Assembly (NCBI GenBank): GCA_900541905.1
Contig: UQLQ01000008.1
Coordinates: 8,942-72,941, forward strand
From: an uncultured Oscillospiraceae bacterium
Lineage (GTDB): Bacteria; Bacillota; Clostridia; Oscillospirales; Acutalibacteraceae
DNA: 64,000 nucleotides
Reading direction: 5' to 3'
Shown here: one piece after another, positions 36,963-43,905 of the stretch
Layout: every line of letters begins with the position of its first letter
Numbering within the stretch: position 1 is the first letter of the stretch
The notes under the pieces: model-generated
Databases searched by the model: none
The model's input: the letters and a program-made list of their open reading frames with translations, nothing else
Told to the model about the DNA's origin: nothing
Program-made: the position numbers and the translations under genes

Positions 36963-36965
36963 ATA

Positions 36966-36997
36966 AAAAAGGACGAGGGAAATTCCCCGTCCTTTTT
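36966..36997. terminator. Convergent terminator
   Basis: Stem with AAAAAGGACGAGGG facing CCCCGTCCTTTTT, between the convergent dockerin gene and the 95-aa gene; it can serve both strands. Confidence 0.88.
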
Positions 36998-37004
36998 ATT
37001 TCAA

Positions 37005-37292
37005 TTATAGAGAAGCTAAAACTTCGTTACATTTTTTAACAACGTCTTCAGCAGTTACTGTACCTCCACAGCAGCAACCGCAGCCACCGTCTTTTCCTTT
37101 TTCAAATACTGTAACAATATTTTTATTCATATCATATGTAGTATGATTTGCTTTTGGACAATCATTGGTATCTTCAGCCCAAATATAACCATTGTCTGTA
37201 TTAAAGTACAATCTTACCCAACCGGTCTTTTCATTATATCTTTCTGTTTCATTTTTAATGTCTTGAGAAAGTGTTACTTCTTTAATAGCCAT
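37005..37292 (-). CDS. Small Cys-rich hypothetical protein, 95 aa
   Basis: Acidic 95-aa protein with a GGCGCCCGG-like cysteine cluster (four Cys within six residues, near 70-76) followed by a helix AEDVVKKCNEVL. A helical lead is followed by a beta pattern with Trp and Tyr (GWVRLYFNTDNGYIWAED). Clustered cysteines suggest metal binding or redox chemistry. No family recognised; translation is supported by GGAGG before ATG 37292. Confidence 0.6.
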   Translation of the reverse strand: MAIKEVTLSQDIKNETERYNEKTGWVRLYFNTDNGYIWAEDTNDCPKANHTTYDMNKNIVTVFEKGKDGGCGCCCGGTVTAEDVVKKCNEVLASL

Positions 37293-37444
37293 AATAAATC
37301 ATCCTCCGTTTTTACATCTATAAAATGTACCCTTAGTTTATCATACTAAAGTCAAGAATTCAATACTTACTGAACATCAAAATAGGAAGAAATATATATA
37401 ACCCAAGGATTAATTTATAAACTATATGTTAGAAAAAATTTTTA

Positions 37445-37927
37445 TTAAGCCAGTATTTTTCCTTCCGGAAATAGTTTACGAAAAATAAATCGTAATAGCG
37501 GACCTGCAATCAATAACTGAAACGGCAAAGCCATTGCTAAGTTTCTGGGAAGAATCATTAAATATTGCCATCCAATGGTACTCCAATTCCCTGTTGCTAT
37601 ACAAGATTCAATTGCACCAAAGGCAGACATAATAATAACCATAGGTAAAATAGTGCAACATGTAATTGCGATAATAATTTTCCATGGTTTACTTGTCGGT
37701 TTTATAAGGAAACGAAATGCAAACCATTCTGCGAATTTGGAAACAATCAATTTCTCTGCTAAAAACGCTACTAAGTACGCAAGTGGAAACGCCAACCAAG
37801 CCTCCTGTAATACTTCTAAGGATAGTCCTCCGTAAACAATAGCCATATTATAGGTACACATCCAAATAGCCATAATAAAAACCATCAGCACTGAATAAAT
37901 TAAATCTTCTCTTTTATTCTGCGGCAT
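37445..37927 (-). CDS. DUF2798-family membrane protein
   Basis: 160 aa with four predicted TM helices arranged as two similar halves (SVLMVFIMAIWMCTYN and ITCCTILPMVIIMSAFGAI begin the repeats), as in DUF2798 proteins. The start was set at ATG 37927, 8 bases after GGAGG. Function unknown for the family. Confidence 0.75.
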   Translation of the reverse strand: MPQNKREDLIYSVLMVFIMAIWMCTYNMAIVYGGLSLEVLQEAWLAFPLAYLVAFLAEKLIVSKFAEWFAFRFLIKPTSKPWKIIIAITCCTILPMVIIMSAFGAIESCIATGNWSTIGWQYLMILPRNLAMALPFQLLIAGPLLRFIFRKLFPEGKILA

Positions 37928-38425
37928 TATAGATACCTCCATTTTTATTTTGTGCTGACATTTATTGTATACACTTTTTTGCCTCTAATGTAATACCCTA
38001 TTTTATTTTCAGCGTTATTCACAACATATAACGCACGATATCTTGTATATTTTTTCTATATAAATATATACATATTTGCACTTATATTCATTTTGGTTCA
38101 CTTTTATAATTCCATTTTTAGACATTTGCTTCATCTATAAAAATATAGAAAATTTTTATAATAAGCTTAAAAGAAATGAAGTTTTCATTGATTTTACAAA
38201 CATCTCTCTATCATTTTATCACTAAGTCCATCATGGATAAAAAAATATTCCATATGATCATGACGTATTCTAAAATGCAGAGCCAATTATTCCATCGCAT
38301 AAAAGACAGAATAATCTTTAGTTAGATATTTCATCAAACGATCTACTTAAATTATTTATCTCCTCCTTTTATGGTAATCAAATATTCGAATTAGAAACCT
38401 AATAAGTTATATAAAATAAATAAAA
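37928..38425. other. AT-rich gene-free region
   Basis: About 500 bases with no ORF of note, no tRNA and no clear promoter pair. It lies between the DUF2798 gene and the terminator at 38426. Confidence 0.5.
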
Positions 38426-38450
38426 CCGGTCACTTAAATCAAGTAACCGG
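38426..38450 (-). terminator. Terminator after the 101-aa hypothetical gene
   Basis: 10-bp stem CCGGTTACTT / AAGTGACCGG (one G-U pair) with a TTTTATTTATTTT tail on the minus strand. A weaker second hairpin (TGTCACC with GGTGGACA) lies at 38467-38490. Confidence 0.7.
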
Positions 38451-38524
38451 AGAACTTGGAAAGGGTGGACACTTTAGATGTCACCTCCAATATCCATTCT
38501 ATTAAATATCACAGATAAAACTCT

Positions 38525-38830
38525 TTAATTTTCCAATATTCTTTTGCAATATTCTATTTCCTCCAGAGTAAAAAGTTCACTATATTCCGTTTTTTGAGCA
38601 ATGTATTCCATAGTTAAATCTAACCGATTTATAATGTAAAGAGTTGTAAATCCATCGGATACCTCACCTGTATCTCGGCCATTCTTAATTAATCTCTTTG
38701 CTGTTTCTACCCCACCGTATTGGTTAATCATCTGTAAAAACCGTGTAGGGTTATACATGCATTCCTCCTTCGCACGTTTGCAAATCTCTCTCATTTCTTT
38801 TTCAAAAATTAAGGCTAACTCTTCGTTCAT
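38525..38830 (-). CDS. Hypothetical protein, 101 aa
   Basis: Helical protein of a kind often seen as a small ORF in Clostridia, with the recognisable stretch YNPTRFLQMINQYGGVETAK and closing FTLEEIEYCKRIL. Similar domains occur fused to or beside nucleases in other genomes, but none is adjacent here. The start was set at ATG 38830 (GAAGGAG 10 bases upstream) rather than ten codons earlier. Confidence 0.6.
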   Translation of the reverse strand: MNEELALIFEKEMREICKRAKEECMYNPTRFLQMINQYGGVETAKRLIKNGRDTGEVSDGFTTLYIINRLDLTMEYIAQKTEYSELFTLEEIEYCKRILEN

Positions 38831-39002
38831 GAACCTTATCTCCTTCAAATCATTATTCACTTTATTTTTCTGATTACTTAGAAACTAAACTCAACAAAAT
38901 TAGAACCCAAATGAAAATAAGGTCGGGTGGTTTTAGATGTCTTTCCACACAACGATATCGTGGGCAAATTTATCCCACAACTTTCATGAAAACAATTTAT
39001 AA

Positions 39003-39034
39003 AAAGCTGCATTTCAAAATTGAAATGCAGCTTT
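39003..39034 (-). terminator. Original terminator of the fMet tRNA, now 17 kb away
   Basis: Perfect 15-bp stem (AAAGCTGCATTTCAA / TTGAAATGCAGCTTT, 2-base loop) followed by TTTTTAT on the minus strand, two bases beyond the 14-bp repeat that also ends the tRNA gene at 56133. In an element-free chromosome it would lie directly after the tRNA. Confidence 0.8.
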
Positions 39035-39036
39035 CG

Positions 39037-39050
39037 CTTGGTTGCGGGAG
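39037..39050. repeat. Left attachment repeat of the 17-kb element
   Basis: CTTGGTTGCGGGAG, identical to 56131-56144, where it covers the tRNA-fMet 3' end. It marks the outer boundary of the integrated element. Confidence 0.85.
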
Positions 39051-39129
39051 TTTGCACCATAGTTTACCTACGATTTTATTCTATTATATTGCTAAAAATC
39101 TTTAAATAAAAATCTATTATATAATTACA

Positions 39130-39158
39130 TTGCTATTGATATATTAAAATGATATACT
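39130..39158 (+). promoter_or_regulatory. Putative promoter of the Abi locus
   Basis: TTGCTA (39130-39135) and TATACT (39153-39158) with 17-bp spacing. A start about 7 bases downstream would put the RNA 5' end inside the left arm of the inverted repeat, so most of the stem would still form in the transcript. Confidence 0.6.
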
Positions 39159-39258
39159 AACAATAATTTAAAAATAAATTTATAAAAATATAATTACTTT
39201 TTGGAGGAAAAATGAGTGATTATATTTTTATAAATTTATTTTTAAATTATTGTTAGTA
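39155..39258. repeat. Perfect 40-bp inverted repeat before the Abi gene
   Basis: Left arm 39155-39194 and right arm 39219-39258 are exact reverse complements, almost pure A/T. The 24-base loop holds GGAGG (39203-39207) and ATG (39212). The right arm ends one base before the Abi start codon. Confidence 0.95.
39212..39256 (+). CDS. 14-residue leader ORF inside the hairpin
   Basis: Starts in the loop after GGAGG and reads MSDYIFINLFLNYC then TAG, ending two bases before the Abi ATG. Its codons form the whole right arm of the stem, so translating ribosomes would have to open the hairpin. Reinitiation at the Abi start is likely. It could instead be only a ribosome-loading device with no role for the peptide. 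Confidence 0.5.
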   Translation: MSDYIFINLFLNYC

Positions 39259-40212
39259 ATGCGCCATTTAAGAGATAATGGTGTTTATATCTCTGGTTCT
39301 AATCAAAAAAGACAACTTATTAATACAGGATATTATCACGGATATAAAGGATATCGTTTTTTTAAAGAGTCTTCAGCTCGTCTTCCTGTTTCCTCTTATC
39401 AAGATATTAATGCAATTATACAGTATGATACTAATCTAAAATCTCTCTTGTATAGCAAAGTTATGTTTTTAGAAACCGCACTAAAAAATATTGTATTAAA
39501 TTCAATCATGTTAGAAATAAATTCTAGTAAAATCAGTGAGTTATTCCGTATTGGAGTAAGTAGTTATAAAAATTCAGATGCAACTGTTCCCCCAATCAAA
39601 AAGAAAAAATGTCAACAAAACAAACTTAATTTACAAGTTATGATTCAAAGTTCTATCTATAAAGCATATCAAAACGAAAATCCAAAAATAACACATTTTT
39701 ACAATCACCCAAATCACAATGACGTTCCTCTTTGGGCTTTATTTGAAATATTAACTATGGGAAACTTCGGTTATCTAGTATCATGTCTTACTGTTTCAAT
39801 CAGAGAAAAAATATCCACTGAACTTGGTTTAAAGCTTTCCTATGATACAAATAGGACTTTGTTGCAAACGTATATTTATCTTTTAAAAGATTTGCGCAAT
39901 GCCATTGCGCATAATGATGTGGTTTATGACACACGTTTTAAAAGTTTTGATGCTCCCAAAGCAGCTAAAACATGTCTAGAACAAGAAATTAATATAAAAA
40001 ATATTCAATTTAACTCTATTATCGATTATATTATTCTTATAACCTACATATTAAAATTATTAAAAATAACGAAAACAGAATTAAAAACCTTTATTCGTGA
40101 TTTTGAAAATATAACAAAAGAATACCAAACTTCTGTAAAACAGGCAATTTATCTAAAAACAACTCAAGCAGATTTAAACACAAAACTTGAAAATTTAAAA
40201 AATTTTCTTTAG
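39259..40212 (+). CDS. Abi_2-type (AbiD/AbiF-like) HEPN protein
   Basis: 317-aa protein of the Abi_2 family (AbiD/AbiF-like), which block phage growth and are thought to be HEPN RNases. The opening LRDNGVYISGSNQKRQLINT then YYHGYKGYRFF matches the family N-terminus. The HEPN catalytic motif R-x4-H is present as R213-N-A-I-A-H218. ATG 39259 lies three bases after the leader stop; there is no independent ribosome site, because the only GGAGG is in the hairpin loop. Compared with typical members, the first ten or so residues are short. Its own terminator follows. Codon use is more AT-rich than the host core genes. Confidence 0.8.
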   Translation: MRHLRDNGVYISGSNQKRQLINTGYYHGYKGYRFFKESSARLPVSSYQDINAIIQYDTNLKSLLYSKVMFLETALKNIVLNSIMLEINSSKISELFRIGVSSYKNSDATVPPIKKKKCQQNKLNLQVMIQSSIYKAYQNENPKITHFYNHPNHNDVPLWALFEILTMGNFGYLVSCLTVSIREKISTELGLKLSYDTNRTLLQTYIYLLKDLRNAIAHNDVVYDTRFKSFDAPKAAKTCLEQEINIKNIQFNSIIDYIILITYILKLLKITKTELKTFIRDFENITKEYQTSVKQAIYLKTTQADLNTKLENLKNFL

Positions 40213-40285
40213 AATGTTGCATATTGTGTGATACTAATGTATAATATATTTATTAATTGGGGTGTATGTTTGCGGACTACACTTG

Positions 40286-40312
40286 GAGGAGATAGATTTT
40301 TTCTATCTCCTC
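40286..40312 (+). terminator. Abi terminator
   Basis: 11-bp stem GAGGAGATAGA / TCTATCTCCTC, 5-base loop, then TTTTTATT, about 75 bases after the stop. Confidence 0.88.
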
Positions 40313-40343
40313 TTTTTATTTATGTAAATATCAGGGCAAACTA

Positions 40344-40380
40344 TTGACATAAAGCATATTTTGTATTACAATGTATTACA
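40344..40380 (+). promoter_or_regulatory. Toxin-antitoxin promoter with tandem operator
   Basis: TTGACA (40344-40349) and TACAAT (40367-40372), 17-bp spacing. The -10 lies inside a direct repeat (GTATTACA-AT-GTATTACA, 40363-40380) likely bound by the ribbon-helix-helix antitoxin for autoregulation. Confidence 0.75.
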
Positions 40381-40397
40381 GATAGGGAGTGATTACA

Positions 40398-40619
40398 ATG
40401 ACTATATCCGTAAGACTAAACAATGAAGATACAGAACTATTTAAAAAATATGCAGAAATGCACAATATGTCCTTGTCCGATTTAATCAGAAACGCTGTTC
40501 TTGAAAAAATCGAAGATGAATACGACTTAAAATGTTATGAAAAAGCAATGGAAGAATATAAGAAAAATCCTGTCACTTACACACATGATGAAGTTGTAAA
40601 AATGTTGGAGCTTGATTGA
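40398..40619 (+). CDS. RelB/DUF6290-type antitoxin
   Basis: 73-aa antitoxin. The N-terminus (MTISVRLNNEDTELFKKYAE then MSLSDLIRNAVLEKIE) is a ribbon-helix-helix DNA-binding fold; the C-terminal acidic tail would wrap the toxin. The start is ATG 40398 after GGGAG, and an in-frame GTG nine bases earlier is inside the ribosome site. The stop overlaps the toxin start (TGATG). Confidence 0.85.
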   Translation: MTISVRLNNEDTELFKKYAEMHNMSLSDLIRNAVLEKIEDEYDLKCYEKAMEEYKKNPVTYTHDEVVKMLELD

Positions 40620-40882
40620 TGAAATATTCTGTAGAATACACGCCAAAGGCTGTAAAAGAATTAAAAAAACTTGATAAACACACACGCAGTCTAATTATTG
40701 GTTGGATTGAAAAAAATCTGATAGACTGTGAAAATCCACGCCAGCACGGAAAAGGGCTGACGGCTAACCGTAGTGGGCAATGGCGGTATCGTATCGGAGA
40801 TTATCGGTTGATTGCTGAAATATCCGACAATACCATTACAATACTGATTTTAAACGTAGGACATAGAAAAGAAATTTATTAA
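40619..40882 (+). CDS. RelE/ParE-type toxin
   Basis: 87-aa toxin of the RelE superfamily, with the N-terminal KYSVEYTPKAVKELKKLDK strand-helix and the core QWRYRIGDYRLIAEISDNT typical of ribosome-dependent mRNA interferases. It overlaps the antitoxin by one base. It probably stabilises the mobile element. RelE (mRNase) and ParE (gyrase poison) cannot be told apart here. Confidence 0.85.
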   Translation: MKYSVEYTPKAVKELKKLDKHTRSLIIGWIEKNLIDCENPRQHGKGLTANRSGQWRYRIGDYRLIAEISDNTITILILNVGHRKEIY

Positions 40883-40909
40883 AGGAGAGGGAAACCTCTC
40901 TTTTTTTGT

Positions 40910-41656
40910 TTAAATATATAAACGTTCTTTCATGTGCTGAAAATGCTCTTGTTTTATGATTGTTTCATCTGTGTTGGGATAGCCCTTGTGTAGTTCCGTG
41001 GTAATATATTCATCAAAGAATGGTTTTAACAGTCGTAAACCTTTACCACTCCGCATACGTCTAAATGCTTTTTTTGTTTCTTGTCGGACGGTTTCTGCGC
41101 ACAAAGACAATTCTTTTCCAATCTCTTTAAAACTTCTATTGTCATAATATACAGATAATAAAATTTTTCGTTGGCGGTCGGTACAGGTGTCCAATGCTTC
41201 GGTCAACGCTTCTCTTAATAACTCATTATCTGTTTTTTCTTCCACGTTCTGCATTTCTTGTGCTGCGCTTTCGTCCTCAATAATATCAGATAAATACAAA
41301 TCGCTATCTTCCCCCGTTGGAATGTCTAAACTGTCACAAAAATTTAATGTATCTCTTTTACTTGTTTTTTGTCCAAATAGTGCGTTTATCGCCTTTTTAA
41401 GATGATATTTTAAATAACTGTTAAAATTATACTCTTTGTCTGGTTTAAAGGCTTCTACGGCTTTTAAAAAGACAAAATAACATTCCTGTGTGAAATCTTC
41501 AAGCGTTACTCCTTTACGTGAACAGAAATCACAACCATAATGAGTATAAGCGCGATTACACATAAAATATAATAACTTGTACACCTGTAACCATAATTTT
41601 TCCAGTGCCAGCTTGTCGCCCTGCTGTGCCTGTACCGCTAGTTCTTCATTTGTCAT
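40910..41656 (-). CDS. Phage-type sigma-70 family factor
   Basis: 248-aa sigma factor. Region 2 (about 10-100) has TLEDFTQECYFVFLKAVEAF and YNFNSYLKYHLKKAINALF, and region 4 (about 165-215) has CTDRQRKILLSVYYDNRSFK with a helix-turn-helix (ELSLCAETVRQETKKAFRRM). The middle is acidic. It is the last gene of the element's minus-strand late operon and converges on the toxin gene. It probably transcribes element genes, perhaps those with non-sigma-A promoters; target promoters are not visible to me. Confidence 0.8.
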   Translation of the reverse strand: MTNEELAVQAQQGDKLALEKLWLQVYKLLYFMCNRAYTHYGCDFCSRKGVTLEDFTQECYFVFLKAVEAFKPDKEYNFNSYLKYHLKKAINALFGQKTSKRDTLNFCDSLDIPTGEDSDLYLSDIIEDESAAQEMQNVEEKTDNELLREALTEALDTCTDRQRKILLSVYYDNRSFKEIGKELSLCAETVRQETKKAFRRMRSGKGLRLLKPFFDEYITTELHKGYPNTDETIIKQEHFQHMKERLYI

Positions 41657-41774
41657 ATTTCTGCCCCTTTCTCTTTTTAGTAAAAAAAGTTCGGAAAAAC
41701 TCTAAATAAAAAGTCCTCCGCTGGGCCACATCACGCATAAAAGCGGAGAGGTGCGGGAGGTCCTTTTTATACAT
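41646..41774 (-). CDS. Possible 42-aa leader ORF before the sigma gene
   Basis: MYKKDLPHLSAFMRDVAQRR..., basic, ending 11 bases inside the sigma gene (shared ATGACAAATGA). It covers the hairpin at 41709-41771 completely. No strong ribosome site is visible, so translation is uncertain; if translated, it would couple hairpin opening to sigma synthesis. Confidence 0.3.
   Translation of the reverse strand: MYKKDLPHLSAFMRDVAQRRTFYLEFFRTFFTKKRKGQKYDK
41709..41771 (-). promoter_or_regulatory. Attenuator-like alternative hairpins before the sigma gene
   Basis: On the minus strand the 3' segment AGCGGAGGACTTTTT can pair with either of two upstream segments (AAAAAGGACCTCC or CCTCTCCGCT). The second pairing makes a stem followed by ACTTTTTATT, a plausible terminator. 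The two pairings exclude each other, as in attenuators. Confidence 0.5.
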
Positions 41775-41794
41775 ATTTACTTGTAAACTAAGAA

Positions 41795-42049
41795 TTAGGC
41801 TTCTCCACCGAACCAAAGATTTTTCGCTTCTATTGGCAAACGGTATGTTCCTACCCACAACGGCGGGAAATTTCCGTTCGGAGTGTCTATTGTCGTAAAT
41901 ACAGCAAATTCTTGTTTGCCGAATACAGAGTCGTTTGTTTCAATCGTATCGGCTGCAAGCGTACCTTTTACGCGCGGTTGTCCCTCTAACTTTAATTGGT
42001 ATAATCTGCACATATATGTCTTGCTGTCGTCAAAAACATTTTTAGCCAT
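41795..42049 (-). CDS. Hypothetical element protein, 84 aa
   Basis: Beta-rich small protein (FAVFTTIDTPNGNFPPLWVG) overlapping the minor-capsid-like gene by 8 bases. The family is not recognised. Its place after a capsid-type gene suggests a structural or accessory role. Confidence 0.55.
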   Translation of the reverse strand: MAKNVFDDSKTYMCRLYQLKLEGQPRVKGTLAADTIETNDSVFGKQEFAVFTTIDTPNGNFPPLWVGTYRLPIEAKNLWFGGEA

Positions 42050-42401
42050 GTTTATTCATCCCTTTCTCAAAAGCATTTTGAGCCACCTTGTCCAGCTCTT
42101 TTTTATAGGTGTTTACACCTTTTTCAGCCCACATGAGAGAAGCGTTGGAGTTTTCATCTTTGGACGGTGTTCCTGTATAATACAGCTTTCTGGCAAAATC
42201 TTCTTTTTCCCAAATTGCAAGACCTTTTTGTGGCTGGCTGGCTTTCAATGCGCTGTCTTTCAACTCTCCTTGGTCTTGTCGCACAAAAATGTTTCCATAC
42301 TCGATAACGGATTCCGTCACAGCTACTTTCATTGACTGTGCTCCCGCATTGATTTTTGCAGTTATCGCACCAAGATTACGTTTGATTTTTACATTTGCCA
42401 T
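42042..42401 (-). CDS. Minor capsid-like protein (Minor_capsid_2 type)
   Basis: 119-aa protein resembling small Gram-positive phage minor capsid proteins: the C-terminal half has LYYTGTPSKDENSNASLMWA followed by VAQNAFEKGM, matching the family's 'yYp......N...W...Ak...k.W..vA...f..Gl' pattern. It is one of two likely virion-related genes in the element. The ribosome site is GGAGG, 3 bases after the split gene. Confidence 0.7.
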   Translation of the reverse strand: MANVKIKRNLGAITAKINAGAQSMKVAVTESVIEYGNIFVRQDQGELKDSALKASQPQKGLAIWEKEDFARKLYYTGTPSKDENSNASLMWAEKGVNTYKKELDKVAQNAFEKGMNKHG

Positions 42402-42404
42402 TAA

Positions 42405-42743
42405 TTAGCCTCCTAATATTTCTAACGCCTTATAGTTTATTGGATTCGGTTCCCCGAAATTCTGTACTGAACTTTGAACCGCTATTGAATCAACACCCGC
42501 ACCCCAACCGAAACCACTCATATTTTCAATGGTGCTAAGCGCAGAATTATAAAAAAACTGAAACGCCTCTTTTTTACTTTCTTTGGTTGGGATAATTACG
42601 TCTATATAATCGCCCATTTTGAAAGCATTCTCCGTGTTTTTTAAATTATGTTTTTCGGCATATTGGGCGAGCAAAAGACACATTGTCCCATTTCCGTTGT
42701 GTTTTTCTACAAGTCTTGCAAATTCTTCTTTTGGCAAATCCAA
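42405..42743 (-). pseudogene. C-terminal part of the gene split by the nested element
   Basis: 112 codons without a normal start (TTG at 42743 is at the insertion junction). Joined to 50203-50471 across the nested element, it gives one ORF of about 203 codons, reading ...DAKLLN-(x)-DLPKEEFARLV.... It has the motif GNGTMCLLLAQYAEKHNLKN and is acidic and helical. Function unknown; its place before a minor capsid gene suggests scaffold or capsid. Confidence 0.75.
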
Positions 42744-42747
42744 ATTT
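42736..42747. repeat. Left junction of the nested element
   Basis: AAATCCAAATTT, which pairs with AAATCCTAATTT at the right junction. The single differing base inside otherwise equal AT-rich sequence is the Tn916-type coupling pattern. Confidence 0.75.
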
Positions 42748-42896
42748 GAATATCAGTAAATTATGACCTCTCAACAGAGGTTACAGTGTTTTAATAAAAT
42801 CCTCCAAAAGCCTTGAAAATAAAGGATTTATCGCAATGTGTCTGCCTTATCTCTTTATACGGTTACACACAAGTTTACTCTTTCCCTCATTGCTCA

Positions 42897-42917
42897 TAAG
42901 GGCAAATACAAGGGCAA
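42897..42917 (+). repeat. Left integrase arm-site repeat
   Basis: TAAGGGCAAATACAAGGGCAA-type repeat, one base different from 50099-50119, in the same orientation. It is the expected binding site of the Int N-terminal domain. Confidence 0.75.
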
Positions 42918-43003
42918 GAAAATCTCATAACAAGATATAACAAAGTGTGGCAATCGGAGAACTGTGATGTATGTGCGAATATATTATAACGGAGGATTTT
43001 TCA

Positions 43004-43381
43004 ATGGACAAGTACATTTACGATGATAAAAATGGTCTGTGGTATGAACTGCAAGGAGATTATTATATCCCATGTCTTATCTTACCAGCCGAAAAAGAAC
43101 AGCCTATTGGTTTGTGGGGACAGCGGCACTTGCGGTATCTGAAAGAATACCGCCGAGCCACCTACATAACCTTGTTCACAAGCGGCAGACTGAACAATTA
43201 CCTTGCTGACATCGACAGGCAGGCGCAGGAACGCATGGAAAGGCTCACAGAGCAGATGAAACGGGTGCAGGGTATTACGGAGCAGTTAAAGGCGGAAAAC
43301 GCTTTGGAATGGACACAGAGAATGAATAACATACGGGCGTGTGCAAAGGAGATTGTGGAAAAAGAAATCATCTTTGCATAA
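43004..43381 (+). CDS. tnpV: TnpV-like transposon-encoded protein
   Basis: 125-aa protein of the TnpV family known from Tn4451-type elements: LWGQRHLRYLKEYRRATYIT near the centre and ALEWTQRMNNIRACAKEIV near the end. Its function is unknown in the literature I know of; it accompanies mobile-element recombination genes. ATG 43004 follows GGAGG. Confidence 0.85.
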   Translation: MDKYIYDDKNGLWYELQGDYYIPCLILPAEKEQPIGLWGQRHLRYLKEYRRATYITLFTSGRLNNYLADIDRQAQERMERLTEQMKRVQGITEQLKAENALEWTQRMNNIRACAKEIVEKEIIFA

Positions 43382-43385
43382 GAAG

Positions 43386-43417
43386 ACAGCGGTAGGATTT
43401 AGTTTTCCTACCGCTGT
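43386..43417 (+). terminator. tnpV terminator
   Basis: 12-bp stem ACAGCGGTAGGA / TCCTACCGCTGT followed by TTCA, six bases after the tnpV stop. The T-tract is short. Confidence 0.75.
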
Positions 43418-43440
43418 TTCACTTAAATCAAAAAAATATA

Positions 43441-43479
43441 TTGACATTTTTCTATGTGTTGCATATAATAACACATAGA
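43441..43479 (+). promoter_or_regulatory. ars promoter with ArsR operator
   Basis: TTGACA (43441-43446) and TATAAT (43464-43469) with 17-bp spacing. The -10 is enclosed by an inverted repeat TCTATGTGTT-N9-AACACATAGA (43451-43479), so ArsR binding would block RNA polymerase. Confidence 0.85.
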
Positions 43480-43508
43480 CATTTATCTATAGGAGGTGAT
43501 TGAGAGAG

Positions 43509-43817
43509 ATGGATGAAAAAAGAATTGCGGCAATTTTCAAAGCGTTTTGTGATGAAAACCGCATTAGGATTATAAAACTGCTGCGTTCAGGTGAAAAATG
43601 TGCTTGCAAGTTGCTAGAAGAAATCAATGTCACGCAGCCTACGCTTTCCCACCATATGAAAATTCTTTGTGACGCTGAAATAGTTGTCGGGCGCAAAGAG
43701 GGAAAATGGACACACTATTCTATTTCAGAAAAAGGTGTGGAGCAGGCAAAAGAATGTTTGCGGCAGTTGACAACACTTGATGTTGAAAGCGAAAACAAGT
43801 CGTGCTGTGAAAAGTGA
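43509..43817 (+). CDS. arsR: ArsR/SmtB-family repressor
   Basis: 102-aa winged-helix metalloid sensor. The Cys pair in EKCACKLLEEINV (about 34-36) corresponds to the ELCVCDL arsenite site of ArsR, and the recognition helix is TQPTLSHHMKIL. A CC near the C-terminus may add a ligand. ATG 43509 is used, with AGGAGGTG upstream; a TTG three codons before lies too close to it. Confidence 0.9.
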   Translation: MDEKRIAAIFKAFCDENRIRIIKLLRSGEKCACKLLEEINVTQPTLSHHMKILCDAEIVVGRKEGKWTHYSISEKGVEQAKECLRQLTTLDVESENKSCCEK

Positions 43818-43905
43818 GGAAGTTTATTGATTGCTTTTCCGCACGGCTTATATTCGGGACGATAAATCGACATATTTCAATATAACTATATGAAAGGGGC
43901 TTTTT

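Noticed and set aside
38426..38490. Insertion-sequence end or riboswitch
   Set aside because: The inverted repeat is explained as a terminator of the 101-aa gene; no transposase or second end was found.
39155..39258. Invertible DNA switch
   Set aside because: The segment between the arms is only 24 bases, too short for usual inversion, and no dedicated invertase is adjacent; a hairpin in RNA explains it better.
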